Shown here: piece by piece, positions 25,325 to 34,035 of the stretch
How positions within the stretch are numbered: position 1 is the stretch's first letter
How the letters are laid out: every line of letters starts with the position of its first letter
Assembly (NCBI GenBank): GCA_029259815.1
Contig: JAJDEJ010000070.1
Span: 1-52,130 of the forward strand
From: Planctomycetaceae bacterium
GTDB taxonomy: Bacteria; Planctomycetota; Planctomycetia; Planctomycetales; Planctomycetaceae
Length of the DNA: 52,130 bases
Reading direction: 5' to 3'
Program-made: the position numbers and the translations under genes
Notes under the pieces: generated by a model
Database searches by the model: none
What the model saw: the letters and a program-made list of their open reading frames with translations, nothing else
Told to the model about the DNA's origin: nothing

Positions 25325-26389
25325 ATGAGTTCAACAACAGAAGTCAAAGCTGTCGAAGCCGGCGGTGATGTATTTCGTGTGGGTGAATGTACTGATCGCC
25401 GTGCCTGGGATGAGTATGTTGGCAGGGATGGGTCAGGGTTATTCCATCGTTGGAACTGGAATGACGTGTTCGCGGTCTATCGATTGCCGGTCTATCGATT
25501 GGCTGCTTATCGTGGTGATCGGATTGTGGGAGTCCTGCCGGTCGTCGAACAGCGCAGCCGTTTATTCAAGCACCAACTGGTCTCACTCCCGTGGTTCGAT
25601 GCAGCGGGAGTGCTGGCGGATGACGAGCCGGAGAGTCGGGCGTTAGTGGAAGCCGTTGTCCAGTTGAGTGAGGCGAAGTCTGCGGAGTTGGTTCAATTGC
25701 GTCAGATTGAGGAGCATGGTCTTTCGCCTCACTATCGCGTGGACAAGCTGTTGATGCGTCTTGGATTGCCAGCCGACTCTGAGGAACTGTGGAACGGGTT
25801 GAAGGCGAAAGTCCGTAACCAAGTGCGTAAGGGAGAAAAGTCGGGTTTGGACGTTGTTTGCGGCGGCGAGGAACTGCTCGCGCCGTTCTATGACGTCTAT
25901 TCTCACAACATGCGTGACTTGGCGAGCCCGGCTCACTCACGAGCGTTTTTCGAAGCACTTTGCAGTGCATTTCCCAGCGAGGTTCAAATCTGGAATGTTC
26001 GGCTCGGCCAGGAGACGATTGGTGCCGGGCTGACAATGGCGAACGGCTCCTGTCTCGAGATCCCGTGGGCCTCCAGCCTGCGAAAGTACAATCACCTCTG
26101 CGTCAATCATGCGATGTACTGGAAGATACTCGAGCACGCCTGCCAATCGGGATTTTCATGGTTCCACTTCGGACGGAGTTCCGTCGGTTCCGGCACATAC
26201 AAGTTCAAGCAACAGTGGGGTGCTGAGGGACTCCCTCTCTATTGGTATTTCCTCGGGGATGCTGGGACGGTCGCAGAGGAGATCGACGACCCCGCCGAAC
26301 GATTCGGGCTGGCGAGAGAAATCTGGAGCCATCTCCCGGTCAGTGTTTCCCGTCGGCTCGGCCCCTGGCTTATTTCCAAACTTGCCTGA
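25325..26389 (+). CDS. FemAB/GNAT-like protein of the exosortase-locus type
   Basis: The protein has 354 residues from the ATG at 25325; an ATG at 25271 would add 18. It has two GNAT-like halves of the FemAB type: an N-terminal part with LFHRWNWNDVFAVY and IVGVLPVVEQRSRLFKHQLV, and a C-terminal part with WFHFGRSSVGSGTYKFKQQWG near residue 290. FKxQWG is typical of FemAB-related proteins in PEP-CTERM/exosortase clusters. FemAB enzymes transfer aminoacyl groups, but the exosortase-linked ones have no established substrate. It may add an acyl or amino-acid group to a sugar. The stop overlaps the next ATG (TGATG). Confidence 0.85.
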   Translation: MSSTTEVKAVEAGGDVFRVGECTDRRAWDEYVGRDGSGLFHRWNWNDVFAVYRLPVYRLAAYRGDRIVGVLPVVEQRSRLFKHQLVSLPWFDAAGVLADDEPESRALVEAVVQLSEAKSAELVQLRQIEEHGLSPHYRVDKLLMRLGLPADSEELWNGLKAKVRNQVRKGEKSGLDVVCGGEELLAPFYDVYSHNMRDLASPAHSRAFFEALCSAFPSEVQIWNVRLGQETIGAGLTMANGSCLEIPWASSLRKYNHLCVNHAMYWKILEHACQSGFSWFHFGRSSVGSGTYKFKQQWGAEGLPLYWYFLGDAGTVAEEIDDPAERFGLAREIWSHLPVSVSRRLGPWLISKLA

Positions 26390-27504
26390 TGCGACAAGAG
26401 TCACCTGAAGATCATGCTGCTCCTGCGACAGAGATGTCTGAGAAAGCGCGACACTTGCTTTCTGTAGCACCAGCGACGAATCCCCAGTCGAACTGCCAGG
26501 ATCCGGCCCGTCATTCATCCCGTGCAACGACGGCGACCACACCGCGACTCTGCATCACGATTGACACAGAAGAGGAAGGGCTGTGGAGCGGACAATACCG
26601 GATGACCGGGAACAGTGTTGAAAACATCCAGGGTCTGCCGCGGTTCCAGTCGCTGTGCGATCGTTTGGGCATCCGGCCCACTTATCTGATAGATGCCCCT
26701 GTGGTTCAGGATGATCGTGCGTCTGACATTCTTGCTGAAATTCATAGTGCGGCGCGCTGCGAGATCGGCGCTCACGTTCATCCCTGGTGTAATCCACCGC
26801 TCGATGAGCTGTATGACTCCCGAGAATCGTTTTTCTGCAACTTGCCGGTCGGGTTGCAAAGGGCCAAGTTGGATTGGCTGACGAACGCCATTTCTGATCG
26901 ATTCAGGGAAAGACCAATCTCTTTCCGAGCCGGTCGCTACGGACTGGATGTCATCGGCGCTCGAATTCTGGCGGAGTTGGGATATCGAGTGGACTCGAGT
27001 GTGATTCCCTTTACGGACTATTCGTCTGATGGTGGACCCGACTTCACGAGAGCGCCCTGGCAACCCTATTTCGTCGGTGACAGCTCATTGCAGACTCCCG
27101 AAGGGACGGGAACTCTGTTGGAAGTTCCTGTCAGCGTGGGATTCAATTGGCAAAACTTTCCGCGAGCGATGGCCTGCCTGCATCAGCTGAGAAGGCCGTC
27201 TCTTCGGTGGACGCGCATTGAAGGAGTGCTGGATGAAATGCGGCTCCTCAAACGCATCAAACTCAGCCCGGAGGGCACTGGTGGGCGCGATTTACGAACA
27301 CTTGTGGACCGCTACTGCGCGACACCTGGCAGTTCTCTGGTGATGATGTTTCACAGCACGTCGTTAGTTCCGGGAAATTCCCCCTACGTTCGGAATCAGC
27401 AGGAACTGGAGCAGTTTCTGAGCCGCATTGTTGCGACATGCGAGTATTGCATCGACCAACATGGGGCAACCGCTGTCACACTTGGTGAGATGGCGGCCAA
27501 CTAA
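26389..27504 (+). CDS. Polysaccharide deacetylase-like protein (WalW-like)
   Basis: The protein has 371 residues; the start at 26389 overlaps the FemAB-like stop. After a poorly conserved 60-residue leader come CITIDTEEEGLW (metal Asp region), CEIGAHVHPWCNPPL with two histidines, SFRAGRYGLDV and VMMFHSTSLVPG. These are the positions of the NodB-fold metal and catalytic residues, but in a variant form found in exosortase loci. It could be a second deacetylase with another target, or a binding protein. An ATG at 26434 is a possible internal start. No signal peptide is visible. Confidence 0.8.
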   Translation: MRQESPEDHAAPATEMSEKARHLLSVAPATNPQSNCQDPARHSSRATTATTPRLCITIDTEEEGLWSGQYRMTGNSVENIQGLPRFQSLCDRLGIRPTYLIDAPVVQDDRASDILAEIHSAARCEIGAHVHPWCNPPLDELYDSRESFFCNLPVGLQRAKLDWLTNAISDRFRERPISFRAGRYGLDVIGARILAELGYRVDSSVIPFTDYSSDGGPDFTRAPWQPYFVGDSSLQTPEGTGTLLEVPVSVGFNWQNFPRAMACLHQLRRPSLRWTRIEGVLDEMRLLKRIKLSPEGTGGRDLRTLVDRYCATPGSSLVMMFHSTSLVPGNSPYVRNQQELEQFLSRIVATCEYCIDQHGATAVTLGEMAAN

Positions 27505-27571
27505 TGCGACGTCGAGACGACCGTCAGCTCAACCTCTCTCCTTTCGTTCTGTCATCAACTGTTCAAACTTC

Positions 27572-28639
27572 ATGAACTCTGTCGCGACTGCCATTCAGTA
27601 CGATGTGATCCGAGAGCGTTCCCTGGGACCAATCCGGGACGAGCTTGTTGGTGTGTTTAACCAGACTCGCTCTCGCAAGGTCAATGCCGACCGCTTTGAG
27701 TGGCTCTATCATCAGAACCCTGATGGTCACGCCGTCATTTGGAGTCTGAGGCGATCTGATACTGGAGAAATGGTCGGGTTCACCGCCTGTATTCCTCGAC
27801 GGATGATCGTCAATGGCGAAGAACGATTGGCCTGGATCGGATCAGATTTCTCCGTCTTGCCAAAGTACAGGACCTTAGGCCTTGCGACGAAGTTGCGGCG
27901 GGCTGCAAAGTCAGCCATTGACGCGGGTGAGATCGACTTCCTGTACGCACATCCCAACGACCGCATGGCCGTCATTCATCAGAGAGTCGGTCATGCAAAC
28001 ATCGGATCCATTCAACGATATGCAAAGCTCCTCAGTACAGGACCAATACTCCAAGAATACTCTCGTTCTCGGCTGTTGGCGGATGTCGGAAAGACCATCC
28101 TCGATCCGGCGCTACGGCTGACGGATCCGCAGGTTCTCAGTCGTCGACAGTACACCATTTGCGAAGAATCTGAGTTACGCTTTGGCGAACAGTTCAGCCG
28201 CTTGTTTCACGAAGTTCGCCCCGAGCGTGGCATCATCGGCGTACGAGACGCTGACTATCTTCACTGGCGATACGGTCAGAATCCTTTGGCCGACTTCCGG
28301 CTTTTGACTGCACACAAAGGCAACCGTCTCAGCGGGTTCCTCATCTACTCGGTGATCGATGATGCGATCGTTGTCCAAGACGTCTTTCCTGCAACAACGG
28401 CACTCGTGCGAGATCTCTTCTCTGAGGTCACTCGGATTGGTCGTCAGCGACAGCTTCAAAGTGCGACATTCACAGTTCTCGAAGAGACACCCTTACAACA
28501 AGCTGTCTGTCGGTGTGGATACCACCGGCGGGCTGAGCGATCACAGATGTTTACTTATGCAGCGGACGATTCCGACTGGGCGCATGAGGTTGTGGAAGGC
28601 GGGGAATGGTACATCACTGTTGGCGATCGTGATGTGTGA
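27572..28639 (+). CDS. GNAT-family N-acyltransferase
   Basis: The protein has 355 residues from the ATG at 27572. The first half shows a GNAT core: GEMVGFTACIPRRMIVNGEE as beta-strands 2-3, then SDFSVLPKYRTLGLATKLRR (about residues 91-110), which is the acyl-CoA-binding motif with R/Q-x-x-G-x-A-type spacing. The second half is a further GNAT-like or accessory domain with RDADYLHWRYGQNPLADF. No clear ribosome site precedes it. It lies 125 bases before the acyl carrier protein gene, so an acyl donor other than acetyl-CoA is plausible. The acceptor is probably a sugar amine or hydroxyl; that is inference. Confidence 0.78.
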   Translation: MNSVATAIQYDVIRERSLGPIRDELVGVFNQTRSRKVNADRFEWLYHQNPDGHAVIWSLRRSDTGEMVGFTACIPRRMIVNGEERLAWIGSDFSVLPKYRTLGLATKLRRAAKSAIDAGEIDFLYAHPNDRMAVIHQRVGHANIGSIQRYAKLLSTGPILQEYSRSRLLADVGKTILDPALRLTDPQVLSRRQYTICEESELRFGEQFSRLFHEVRPERGIIGVRDADYLHWRYGQNPLADFRLLTAHKGNRLSGFLIYSVIDDAIVVQDVFPATTALVRDLFSEVTRIGRQRQLQSATFTVLEETPLQQAVCRCGYHRRAERSQMFTYAADDSDWAHEVVEGGEWYITVGDRDV

Positions 28640-28764
28640 TGCATCGACCATTTCTCGCGAACCGATGGATTCAGGCGGGTTTGCAGTTTGTGACTTCGAA
28701 CATGCAGCGGTGTGTGGATGTTCGATCTTCCGAAGAACACTTTGGCGAGAAATGAATCAAAGTA

Positions 28765-29019
28765 ATGGACGAGATACGCAAGTTTTTGGTTGAGAATCGC
28801 GCGGCGGGATCCGGTGAGATTGCTGACGATGTCTCACTGCTCGAACAGGGCGTCATCGATTCGGTCACGATGGTCGATCTGATTACGTTTCTCGAATCTC
28901 GCTACGAGATTCGCATCGAAGATGAGGAAATGACCCCTGAAAACTTTGATAGTCTGAACGCGATCGTGACACTTGTCAGCAGCAAACAGGCGACTGGCAA
29001 GAGCACATCGGCCTCTTGA
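28765..29019 (+). CDS. Acyl carrier protein
   Basis: This is an 84-residue acidic protein with a four-helix ACP layout. The 4'-phosphopantetheine attachment serine is S33 in GVIDSVTMVDLI, and acidic helix II and III residues follow (RYEIRIEDEEM). It is too divergent and in the wrong setting for the fatty-acid AcpP. ACPs of this kind occur in exosortase-associated polysaccharide loci next to an AMP-forming acyl ligase, as here at 30267. The stop overlaps the TTG start of the LarA-like gene (TTGA), so the two are probably translated together. Confidence 0.92.
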   Translation: MDEIRKFLVENRAAGSGEIADDVSLLEQGVIDSVTMVDLITFLESRYEIRIEDEEMTPENFDSLNAIVTLVSSKQATGKSTSAS

Positions 29020-30263
29020 ACGACAAGATCGAAGCGGTGACGACCATCAATCTCCCCTGGGGGGCCTGGTATCAAGATACGGAGTTCGCTCTGTCGTTAC
29101 CCGAAGATGCGCACATTGATGTGCTGGCTCCAGCGGACCAGCGGGCTTTGACCGGGAGTCAAATTGCTGCATCGCTCGATGATCCAATCGGCACACGACC
29201 ACTTCCTGAACTGGCTCGAGGGTGCATCTCTGCCTGCATTGTTGTCGACGATCTTGCGCGACCGACGAGAGCCACCAAGATTTTGGAGATCCTTTCGGCA
29301 CAGTTGCAGCGGTCAGGCATTTCAGCGAACTCGATCGAGATCATCATTGCGACCGGGTCGCACGGTCCGTTGTCCTCAGAGGAGGTTCGCTGGAAAGTTG
29401 GGGAGCGGATGGCTGGCGAACATCGAGTGCATTCCCATGACTGCCGATCAAATCTGGCCGGCACCGGCATCGTGTACGGAGACCGTGAACTCCGTATGAA
29501 TCGAAACTTCCTTGAGGCGGACCTGAAAATTTCGATCGGATCAGTGCTTCCTCACTCGTTCGCCGGATTCAGCGGAGGGGCGAAGTTGGTTCTGCCTGGT
29601 CTGGCCGATTTGGAATCCATTGCTCGCAGCCACAAGTTCGTGCAGTTGGGACTCCGCGGTGGAAGCGAACCGAACGCGAATCGATTTCGAGTCGAGGCGG
29701 AACAGATTGCACGGAAACTCCAGTTGAGTTTTGTTGTCTGTGTGGTGACGAATGCATTGCGAGAAACGATCGGAGTTTTTGCCGGCGATGTTGTAGAGGC
29801 TCATCGAGCGGCATGTCTGAAAGCGAAACGTGCTTTCGAGACCCCGGTCGCCAAGACGTATGACTGTGCCATTTTGAACGCCTATCCGAAAGATTGTGAT
29901 CTTGTCCAGGCAGCCAACAGCTTTATTGCTTGGAAAACCGCCCGGCAGCCAGTTATTCACGAAGATGGTTTGATCGTTCTAGCGAGTGCCGCATCACACG
30001 GAGTCGGAAAGCACGGGCTATTTGATCCAGGGGGAATGAGTTATCGAACTCCCGCACCACTGCGCCACTTACGCGGACGTGAGTTGTGGGTCTTTGCTCC
30101 AGGACTGACCAGCCGTCAAGTGCACCAATTGTACTGGGACGGATATCGGGTCTTGAGCAGCGTCAATGAGTTGGAAGCTGCGTTGTCATCCCGTTTAGGG
30201 TCGGGAGCGACGATTGCTGTCTTCCCGTGTGCGTCCATGCAGCAGGTGAACGACCTGCGCTGA
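29016..30263 (+). CDS. LarA-type nickel-pincer racemase superfamily protein
   Basis: This 415-residue protein belongs to the lactate racemase LarA (DUF2088) family. It has VDDLARPTR (R82), ATGSHGP with H116, PHSFAGFSGGAKLVLPG with H180 and K190, and H206 in IARSHKF. In Lactiplantibacillus plantarum LarA the cofactor lysine is K184, the nickel ligand H200 and the catalytic histidines H108 and H174. The 10- and 16-residue spacings around the lysine are the same here. The protein should therefore bind the nickel-pincer cofactor and racemise or epimerise a 2-hydroxy acid. It starts with TTG inside the ACP gene's end and is followed 3 bases later by an acyl ligase. No larB, larC or larE gene is in the window. 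Confidence 0.9.
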   Translation: MNDKIEAVTTINLPWGAWYQDTEFALSLPEDAHIDVLAPADQRALTGSQIAASLDDPIGTRPLPELARGCISACIVVDDLARPTRATKILEILSAQLQRSGISANSIEIIIATGSHGPLSSEEVRWKVGERMAGEHRVHSHDCRSNLAGTGIVYGDRELRMNRNFLEADLKISIGSVLPHSFAGFSGGAKLVLPGLADLESIARSHKFVQLGLRGGSEPNANRFRVEAEQIARKLQLSFVVCVVTNALRETIGVFAGDVVEAHRAACLKAKRAFETPVAKTYDCAILNAYPKDCDLVQAANSFIAWKTARQPVIHEDGLIVLASAASHGVGKHGLFDPGGMSYRTPAPLRHLRGRELWVFAPGLTSRQVHQLYWDGYRVLSSVNELEAALSSRLGSGATIAVFPCASMQQVNDLR

Positions 30264-30266
30264 CTA

Positions 30267-31823
30267 ATGAGGTTGAACATGACACTCTGGTCACTTTTCG
30301 AGATACAGGTCCAGCTGCGTCCGGCTGCAGTTGCCGTCCATCACGATGGTGTTGATTACACCTACCAAGACGTGTGGGAGGGGGCGAACGCGTTCGCAAA
30401 CTGGTTGGAAGACGCGGGGACTGATCCAGGGGACCGCGTCGTTCTTCTCCTGCCCAACTGCATTCAATATGTCACCTGTTTTCTGGGGATTCTCAAGTCA
30501 GGTCGTGTCGCGGTCCCGCTGAATCCCGGCATGTCGACGACGGAGTTAGAGACAATCCTGGAAGACTGTCGTCCAAGAGTTGTCATTCTCGGCGAGGCGT
30601 CGCACGCTTTCGAAGAGACGATCGCACGTTTTCGTGACCGGATCTCGGTTCCAGTCGCAGTGCTCTCCGTCATTAATGGCAGCCAGCAGCTCGCGGTTAC
30701 GGAAACCGCAGAAGGCAACGGCGAGCCGCATCGAAACAACGGTGTCGTGAGGAATTGCCTGCCCCAAAGGCTTCGAGACCTGGCTCAGATTCTCTACACC
30801 TCGGGCACGACCGGTCGACCCAAAGGTGTGATGCTGTCACATCGAAACCTCGTGTCAAACTGTCAATCCATCGTCAATTATCTGGCGCTCGATCATCGCG
30901 ACAGTGTGCTTGTTGTGCTGCCATTCTTTTATTCCTATGGCAACTCGTTGTTGATCACGCATTTGTCGACGGGAGCACGGCTCGTGCTGGCGAATGACGT
31001 TGTCTTCTGGAATCGTCATATGGACCTGCTTGAGCAGCAACGTGTGACAGGTTTCGCAGGCGTTCCGTCGACTTTCGCGATGCTTCTGTTTCGGTCCAAT
31101 GCCGCGCGGAAAAAATTCCCCGACCTGAGATATCTGACGTGTGCGGGCGGCGGCCTGCTGCCATCACATGTTGCCAAAGTGCGTGAACTCTTCCCCCACA
31201 GTGAATTGTTTTTGATGTATGGGCAAACGGAGGCGACGGCTCGGCTCTCGACGCTGATGCCTGAGGAAATTGACGAGAAGTTGGGGTCAATCGGTCGGGG
31301 GATTCCTGGTGTGACGCTCACGGTTCTGGATTCGGAGGGACGTCGGTTGCCTTCGGGCGAGGTTGGCGAAATTGTCGCCCGTGGTCCAGGGATCATGCTG
31401 GGGTACTGGAATGACCCGGAAGGCACCAGACGCGTTCTTCGGCCAGAAGGATTGCGGACAGGTGATCTCGCCTATGCCGATGCCGATGGCCATCTCTTCA
31501 TCATTGGTCGCAACAACGACATGATCAAGACAGGCGCCTATCGAATCTCCCCGCACGAAATTGAGGACGTGATTCTCCGTCATGACGATGTTGCGGAAGT
31601 GGCCGTCGTCGGAGACCCCGATGAAATGTGGGGGGAGATCCCTGTCGCTTTTGTTGTTCCCGCAACCGATCATTCGCTGGACATTGAGAAAATTCTCGAA
31701 ACCTGTCGGCAGTCGCTTCCGCGCTACAAGCAGCCGCGACGAATTCGAGTTGTCGACACCCTGCCACGCACCGCGAGCGGGAAAGTCCGCCGGACTGCTC
31801 TCCGCGAGTCTCTCCGCTGTTGA
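30267..31823 (+). CDS. AMP-forming acyl-CoA/ACP ligase
   Basis: This is a 518-residue ANL-superfamily enzyme. The P-loop is YTSGTTGRPKG (Y177 to G187), followed by LMYGQTEATARLS, RTGDLAYADADGHLFIIGR and the C-terminal catalytic lysine K506 in PRTASGKVRR. It activates a carboxylic acid as an adenylate and passes it to CoA or to a phosphopantetheine arm, most simply that of the ACP encoded two genes upstream. Ligase plus ACP pairs are known in exosortase-A-type loci. The acid is unknown; the LarA-like neighbour suggests a 2-hydroxy acid. An ATG at 30279 is an alternative start. Confidence 0.92.
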   Translation: MRLNMTLWSLFEIQVQLRPAAVAVHHDGVDYTYQDVWEGANAFANWLEDAGTDPGDRVVLLLPNCIQYVTCFLGILKSGRVAVPLNPGMSTTELETILEDCRPRVVILGEASHAFEETIARFRDRISVPVAVLSVINGSQQLAVTETAEGNGEPHRNNGVVRNCLPQRLRDLAQILYTSGTTGRPKGVMLSHRNLVSNCQSIVNYLALDHRDSVLVVLPFFYSYGNSLLITHLSTGARLVLANDVVFWNRHMDLLEQQRVTGFAGVPSTFAMLLFRSNAARKKFPDLRYLTCAGGGLLPSHVAKVRELFPHSELFLMYGQTEATARLSTLMPEEIDEKLGSIGRGIPGVTLTVLDSEGRRLPSGEVGEIVARGPGIMLGYWNDPEGTRRVLRPEGLRTGDLAYADADGHLFIIGRNNDMIKTGAYRISPHEIEDVILRHDDVAEVAVVGDPDEMWGEIPVAFVVPATDHSLDIEKILETCRQSLPRYKQPRRIRVVDTLPRTASGKVRRTALRESLRC

Positions 31824-31915
31824 TCAATGGCACTCTTAAAATACGTTTAGCGGTCACCATCAGGCGACACTCTCATCGACTCAGCCTGGTTGCGACTATG
31901 AATCGCTCTCCGATC

Positions 31916-31934
31916 GCCGATTGCCGCGATCGGC
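31916..31934 (+). promoter_or_regulatory. Hairpin in the leader of the membrane SDR gene
   Basis: GCCGAT (31916-31921) and ATCGGC (31929-31934) form a 6-bp stem with a 7-base loop. It lies in the 153-base gap between the acyl ligase and the SDR gene and is followed by CATAAT, which could be a -10 element without a clear -35 partner. The gap may therefore hold an internal promoter or a processing site; the evidence is weak. Confidence 0.2.
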
Positions 31935-31976
31935 ATAATAGAACCTGCAAAAACTTTAACAATAGGGGCCGCACTA

Positions 31977-33545
31977 ATGAGTAAGAGTAAGAAGAGCACG
32001 ACTCGCTTCAGTTATGGGATGATCGTCCGCATTCTGGCGGATGCCGTCTTGGTTAATCTCGCACTTCTCATCGCGTTGTCAGTCAGGTTTCTTATCCTTT
32101 CGTACATCGAGAATGACGGTCTTCAGAATCCCCAGGAGGTGTTCTGGGAGTTCTTCACAGCCTATGCTCACAATGCACCAATCTTGACGGCTATCTGCCT
32201 GAGTGTTTTTGCGGTGGATGGTTTCTATACTTATGGGAAGGCCTATAGCAGCAAGTTCAAAATGCTCGTCATTGTGCAGGCAGTTGCGCTGTCGTTCTTG
32301 ATGTTTGGTGTGCTGACTTATCTCTTCTGGGACTTGCTGGGACTGCAAGACATCCCGCGCGGCTCTTTCCTGCTGTCGGCTGTCATTTGTCTCGGACTCA
32401 GCTTGTCCGCCCGGACTTGGAGCTTGCTCTGGGAGAATGTCGTTCGTCCCGACCGGGAGTTGCGAATCCGTAACCAAGAGGGTCCGGCGAAGAATGTGCT
32501 GGTGATTGGCGGCGCTGGGTATATCGGCTCGGCGCTGTTGCCCAAGCTGCTCGATCAGGGTTGTCGTGTCCGCATTCTGGATCGGTTCTTGTACGGATAC
32601 GAGCCGATTCAGGATCTGCTGGATCACCCGCGGCTGGAACTTCTCGAAGGCGACTTTCGACATGTGGAGAAAGTCGTCCAAGGGATGCAAGGAATGGATA
32701 GCGTTGTGCATCTGGGCGCCATTGTCGGTGATCCAGCGAGTGCATTGGACGAACGTGTCACAGTGGCAGTCAACCTGACCGCAACCCAGATGATCGCTCA
32801 GGTGGCTAAAGCCTGCGGTGTGCCTCGGTTTGTCTTCGCCAGTACCTGTTCTGTCTACGGAGCGAGCGATGAGTTGCTAGATGAACAGTCTCCCGTGAAC
32901 CCCATTTCACTTTATGGACGCACCAAACTGGCCGCTGAACAGGGTCTGCTTCGAATGGCCGACGAGTCGTTCGCCCCCACGGTCTTGCGATTCTCCACGA
33001 TTTATGGATTCTCCGGTCGCACGAGATTCGACCTGGTGGTCAACCTGCTGACTGCGATGGCCAAGATCGATGGCCGGATCACGATCCACGGTGGAGACCA
33101 GTGGCGTCCCTTCGTTCATGTTGATGACGCAGCCTTGGGCGTTGCTTCGGTCCTGCGTGCTCCGCTGTCGGTCGTCGGGAACGAAACATTTAACATCGGC
33201 TCCGACGATCAGAACTATACCATTCAGCAGGTGGGAGAGATGATCCACGAGCAGGTCTTCGCGGCGGAGCTGATTGTTGCCGGTGACGATGTTGATAAAC
33301 GAAACTATCGCGTCAACTTCGCGAAAGTGAACCAGGCACTGGATTACAAGCCTCAGTGGACAGTGCAAAAGGGGATTCAACAGGTCCTGGAAGCTGTGGC
33401 CAGTGGGGCTGTGGTCGACTTCCGCGATAAGCGGTATAGCAACGTCAAGTTCTTGAAGGAGTCTGGCGTGATCGAAGTCCTTCGTGTGGATGACGACTGG
33501 AGCCAGACGCTGCAACACGCCGAACCGGTACTCTCTGCCAGTTAG
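31977..33545 (+). CDS. Membrane-anchored extended SDR nucleotide-sugar epimerase/dehydratase
   Basis: This is a 522-residue protein of two parts. Residues 1-165 hold four membrane segments, ending in a GSFLLSAVICLGLSLSARTW stretch like the membrane domain of CapD/PglF/WbaP proteins. Residues 172-500 form an extended SDR: NAD motif GGAGYIG (178-184), catalytic Y313-x3-K317 in SLYGRTKLAAE, and STCSVYGAS. The SDR part looks like UDP-glucose 4-epimerase or WcaG relatives. It does not look like the 4,6-dehydratase part of CapD/PglF, whose catalytic Tyr is replaced. It probably epimerises or reduces a nucleotide sugar close to the membrane. The fusion is unusual. Confidence 0.85.
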   Translation: MSKSKKSTTRFSYGMIVRILADAVLVNLALLIALSVRFLILSYIENDGLQNPQEVFWEFFTAYAHNAPILTAICLSVFAVDGFYTYGKAYSSKFKMLVIVQAVALSFLMFGVLTYLFWDLLGLQDIPRGSFLLSAVICLGLSLSARTWSLLWENVVRPDRELRIRNQEGPAKNVLVIGGAGYIGSALLPKLLDQGCRVRILDRFLYGYEPIQDLLDHPRLELLEGDFRHVEKVVQGMQGMDSVVHLGAIVGDPASALDERVTVAVNLTATQMIAQVAKACGVPRFVFASTCSVYGASDELLDEQSPVNPISLYGRTKLAAEQGLLRMADESFAPTVLRFSTIYGFSGRTRFDLVVNLLTAMAKIDGRITIHGGDQWRPFVHVDDAALGVASVLRAPLSVVGNETFNIGSDDQNYTIQQVGEMIHEQVFAAELIVAGDDVDKRNYRVNFAKVNQALDYKPQWTVQKGIQQVLEAVASGAVVDFRDKRYSNVKFLKESGVIEVLRVDDDWSQTLQHAEPVLSAS

Positions 33546-34035
33546 ACCATTTCCATGGTTCGTGTGCAGGAGTTTGTTCGAGGGATGACCTCTGTCTGCT
33601 GAAGGGTCCTCCTGCATGAGACCTGAATAACAACTTTGGATTTGCCCTAGTGGTGCTTCGAGGCTGAACTGACGGGATCGTAGGACGGACTTCCAAGTCC
33701 GTCCGTGAGGATGTATCGACTTTGGGACGGACTTGGAAGTCCGTCCTACCAAACAACTCAGCCTCGTGAGACTACGAGTCGAGTCGACACACTCGCGTGG
33801 TTGGTGGGAGCCCACATCGTTCCGCCCGTCTTGAAAGCAGCAGAGGCGAGCATGTCGAGACCTTGCTGGAATGGTGCTCCTCACTGATCGATGTGCTACG
33901 GCTCTGCTGGGAATCGGGCACGATTCGATTCTGTGACGTCGTCGTTGATATTGTTTGAAAAACTTGGGGGTTCATCCGGCCTGCGGAGAACCTCATTGAA
34001 ATGTCTCTACCTCTTGATTGGGAATTGCTGACCTG
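33546..34035. other. 490-base gap holding a nested inverted repeat
   Basis: No gene is supported between the membrane SDR and the DegT aminotransferase. The main content is the inverted repeat at 33681-33748, listed separately. The flanks have no similarity that I can recognise, and a long minus-strand frame passing through here is a shadow of the SDR gene. The promoter of the downstream gene block probably lies in this gap, but I see no clear -35/-10 pair. Confidence 0.5.
33681..33748. repeat. Nested inverted repeat, cruciform-type element
   Basis: Two 24-base arms (33681-33704 and 33725-33748) are exact reverse complements across a 20-base spacer. Each arm also contains its own perfect palindrome: GGACGGACTT and AAGTCCGTCC separated by CC in the first arm (33683-33704) and by GG in the second (33725-33746). 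The DNA or RNA could fold as one long hairpin or as two short ones. This is the pattern of REP/BIME-like intergenic elements or of a small non-autonomous mobile element. No flanking direct repeat was evident. Confidence 0.85.

Noticed and set aside
32907..33884. 325-codon minus-strand ORF across the end of the SDR gene and the inverted repeat
   Set aside because: Lies mostly opposite a clear SDR coding sequence, and its translation has no recognisable domain.
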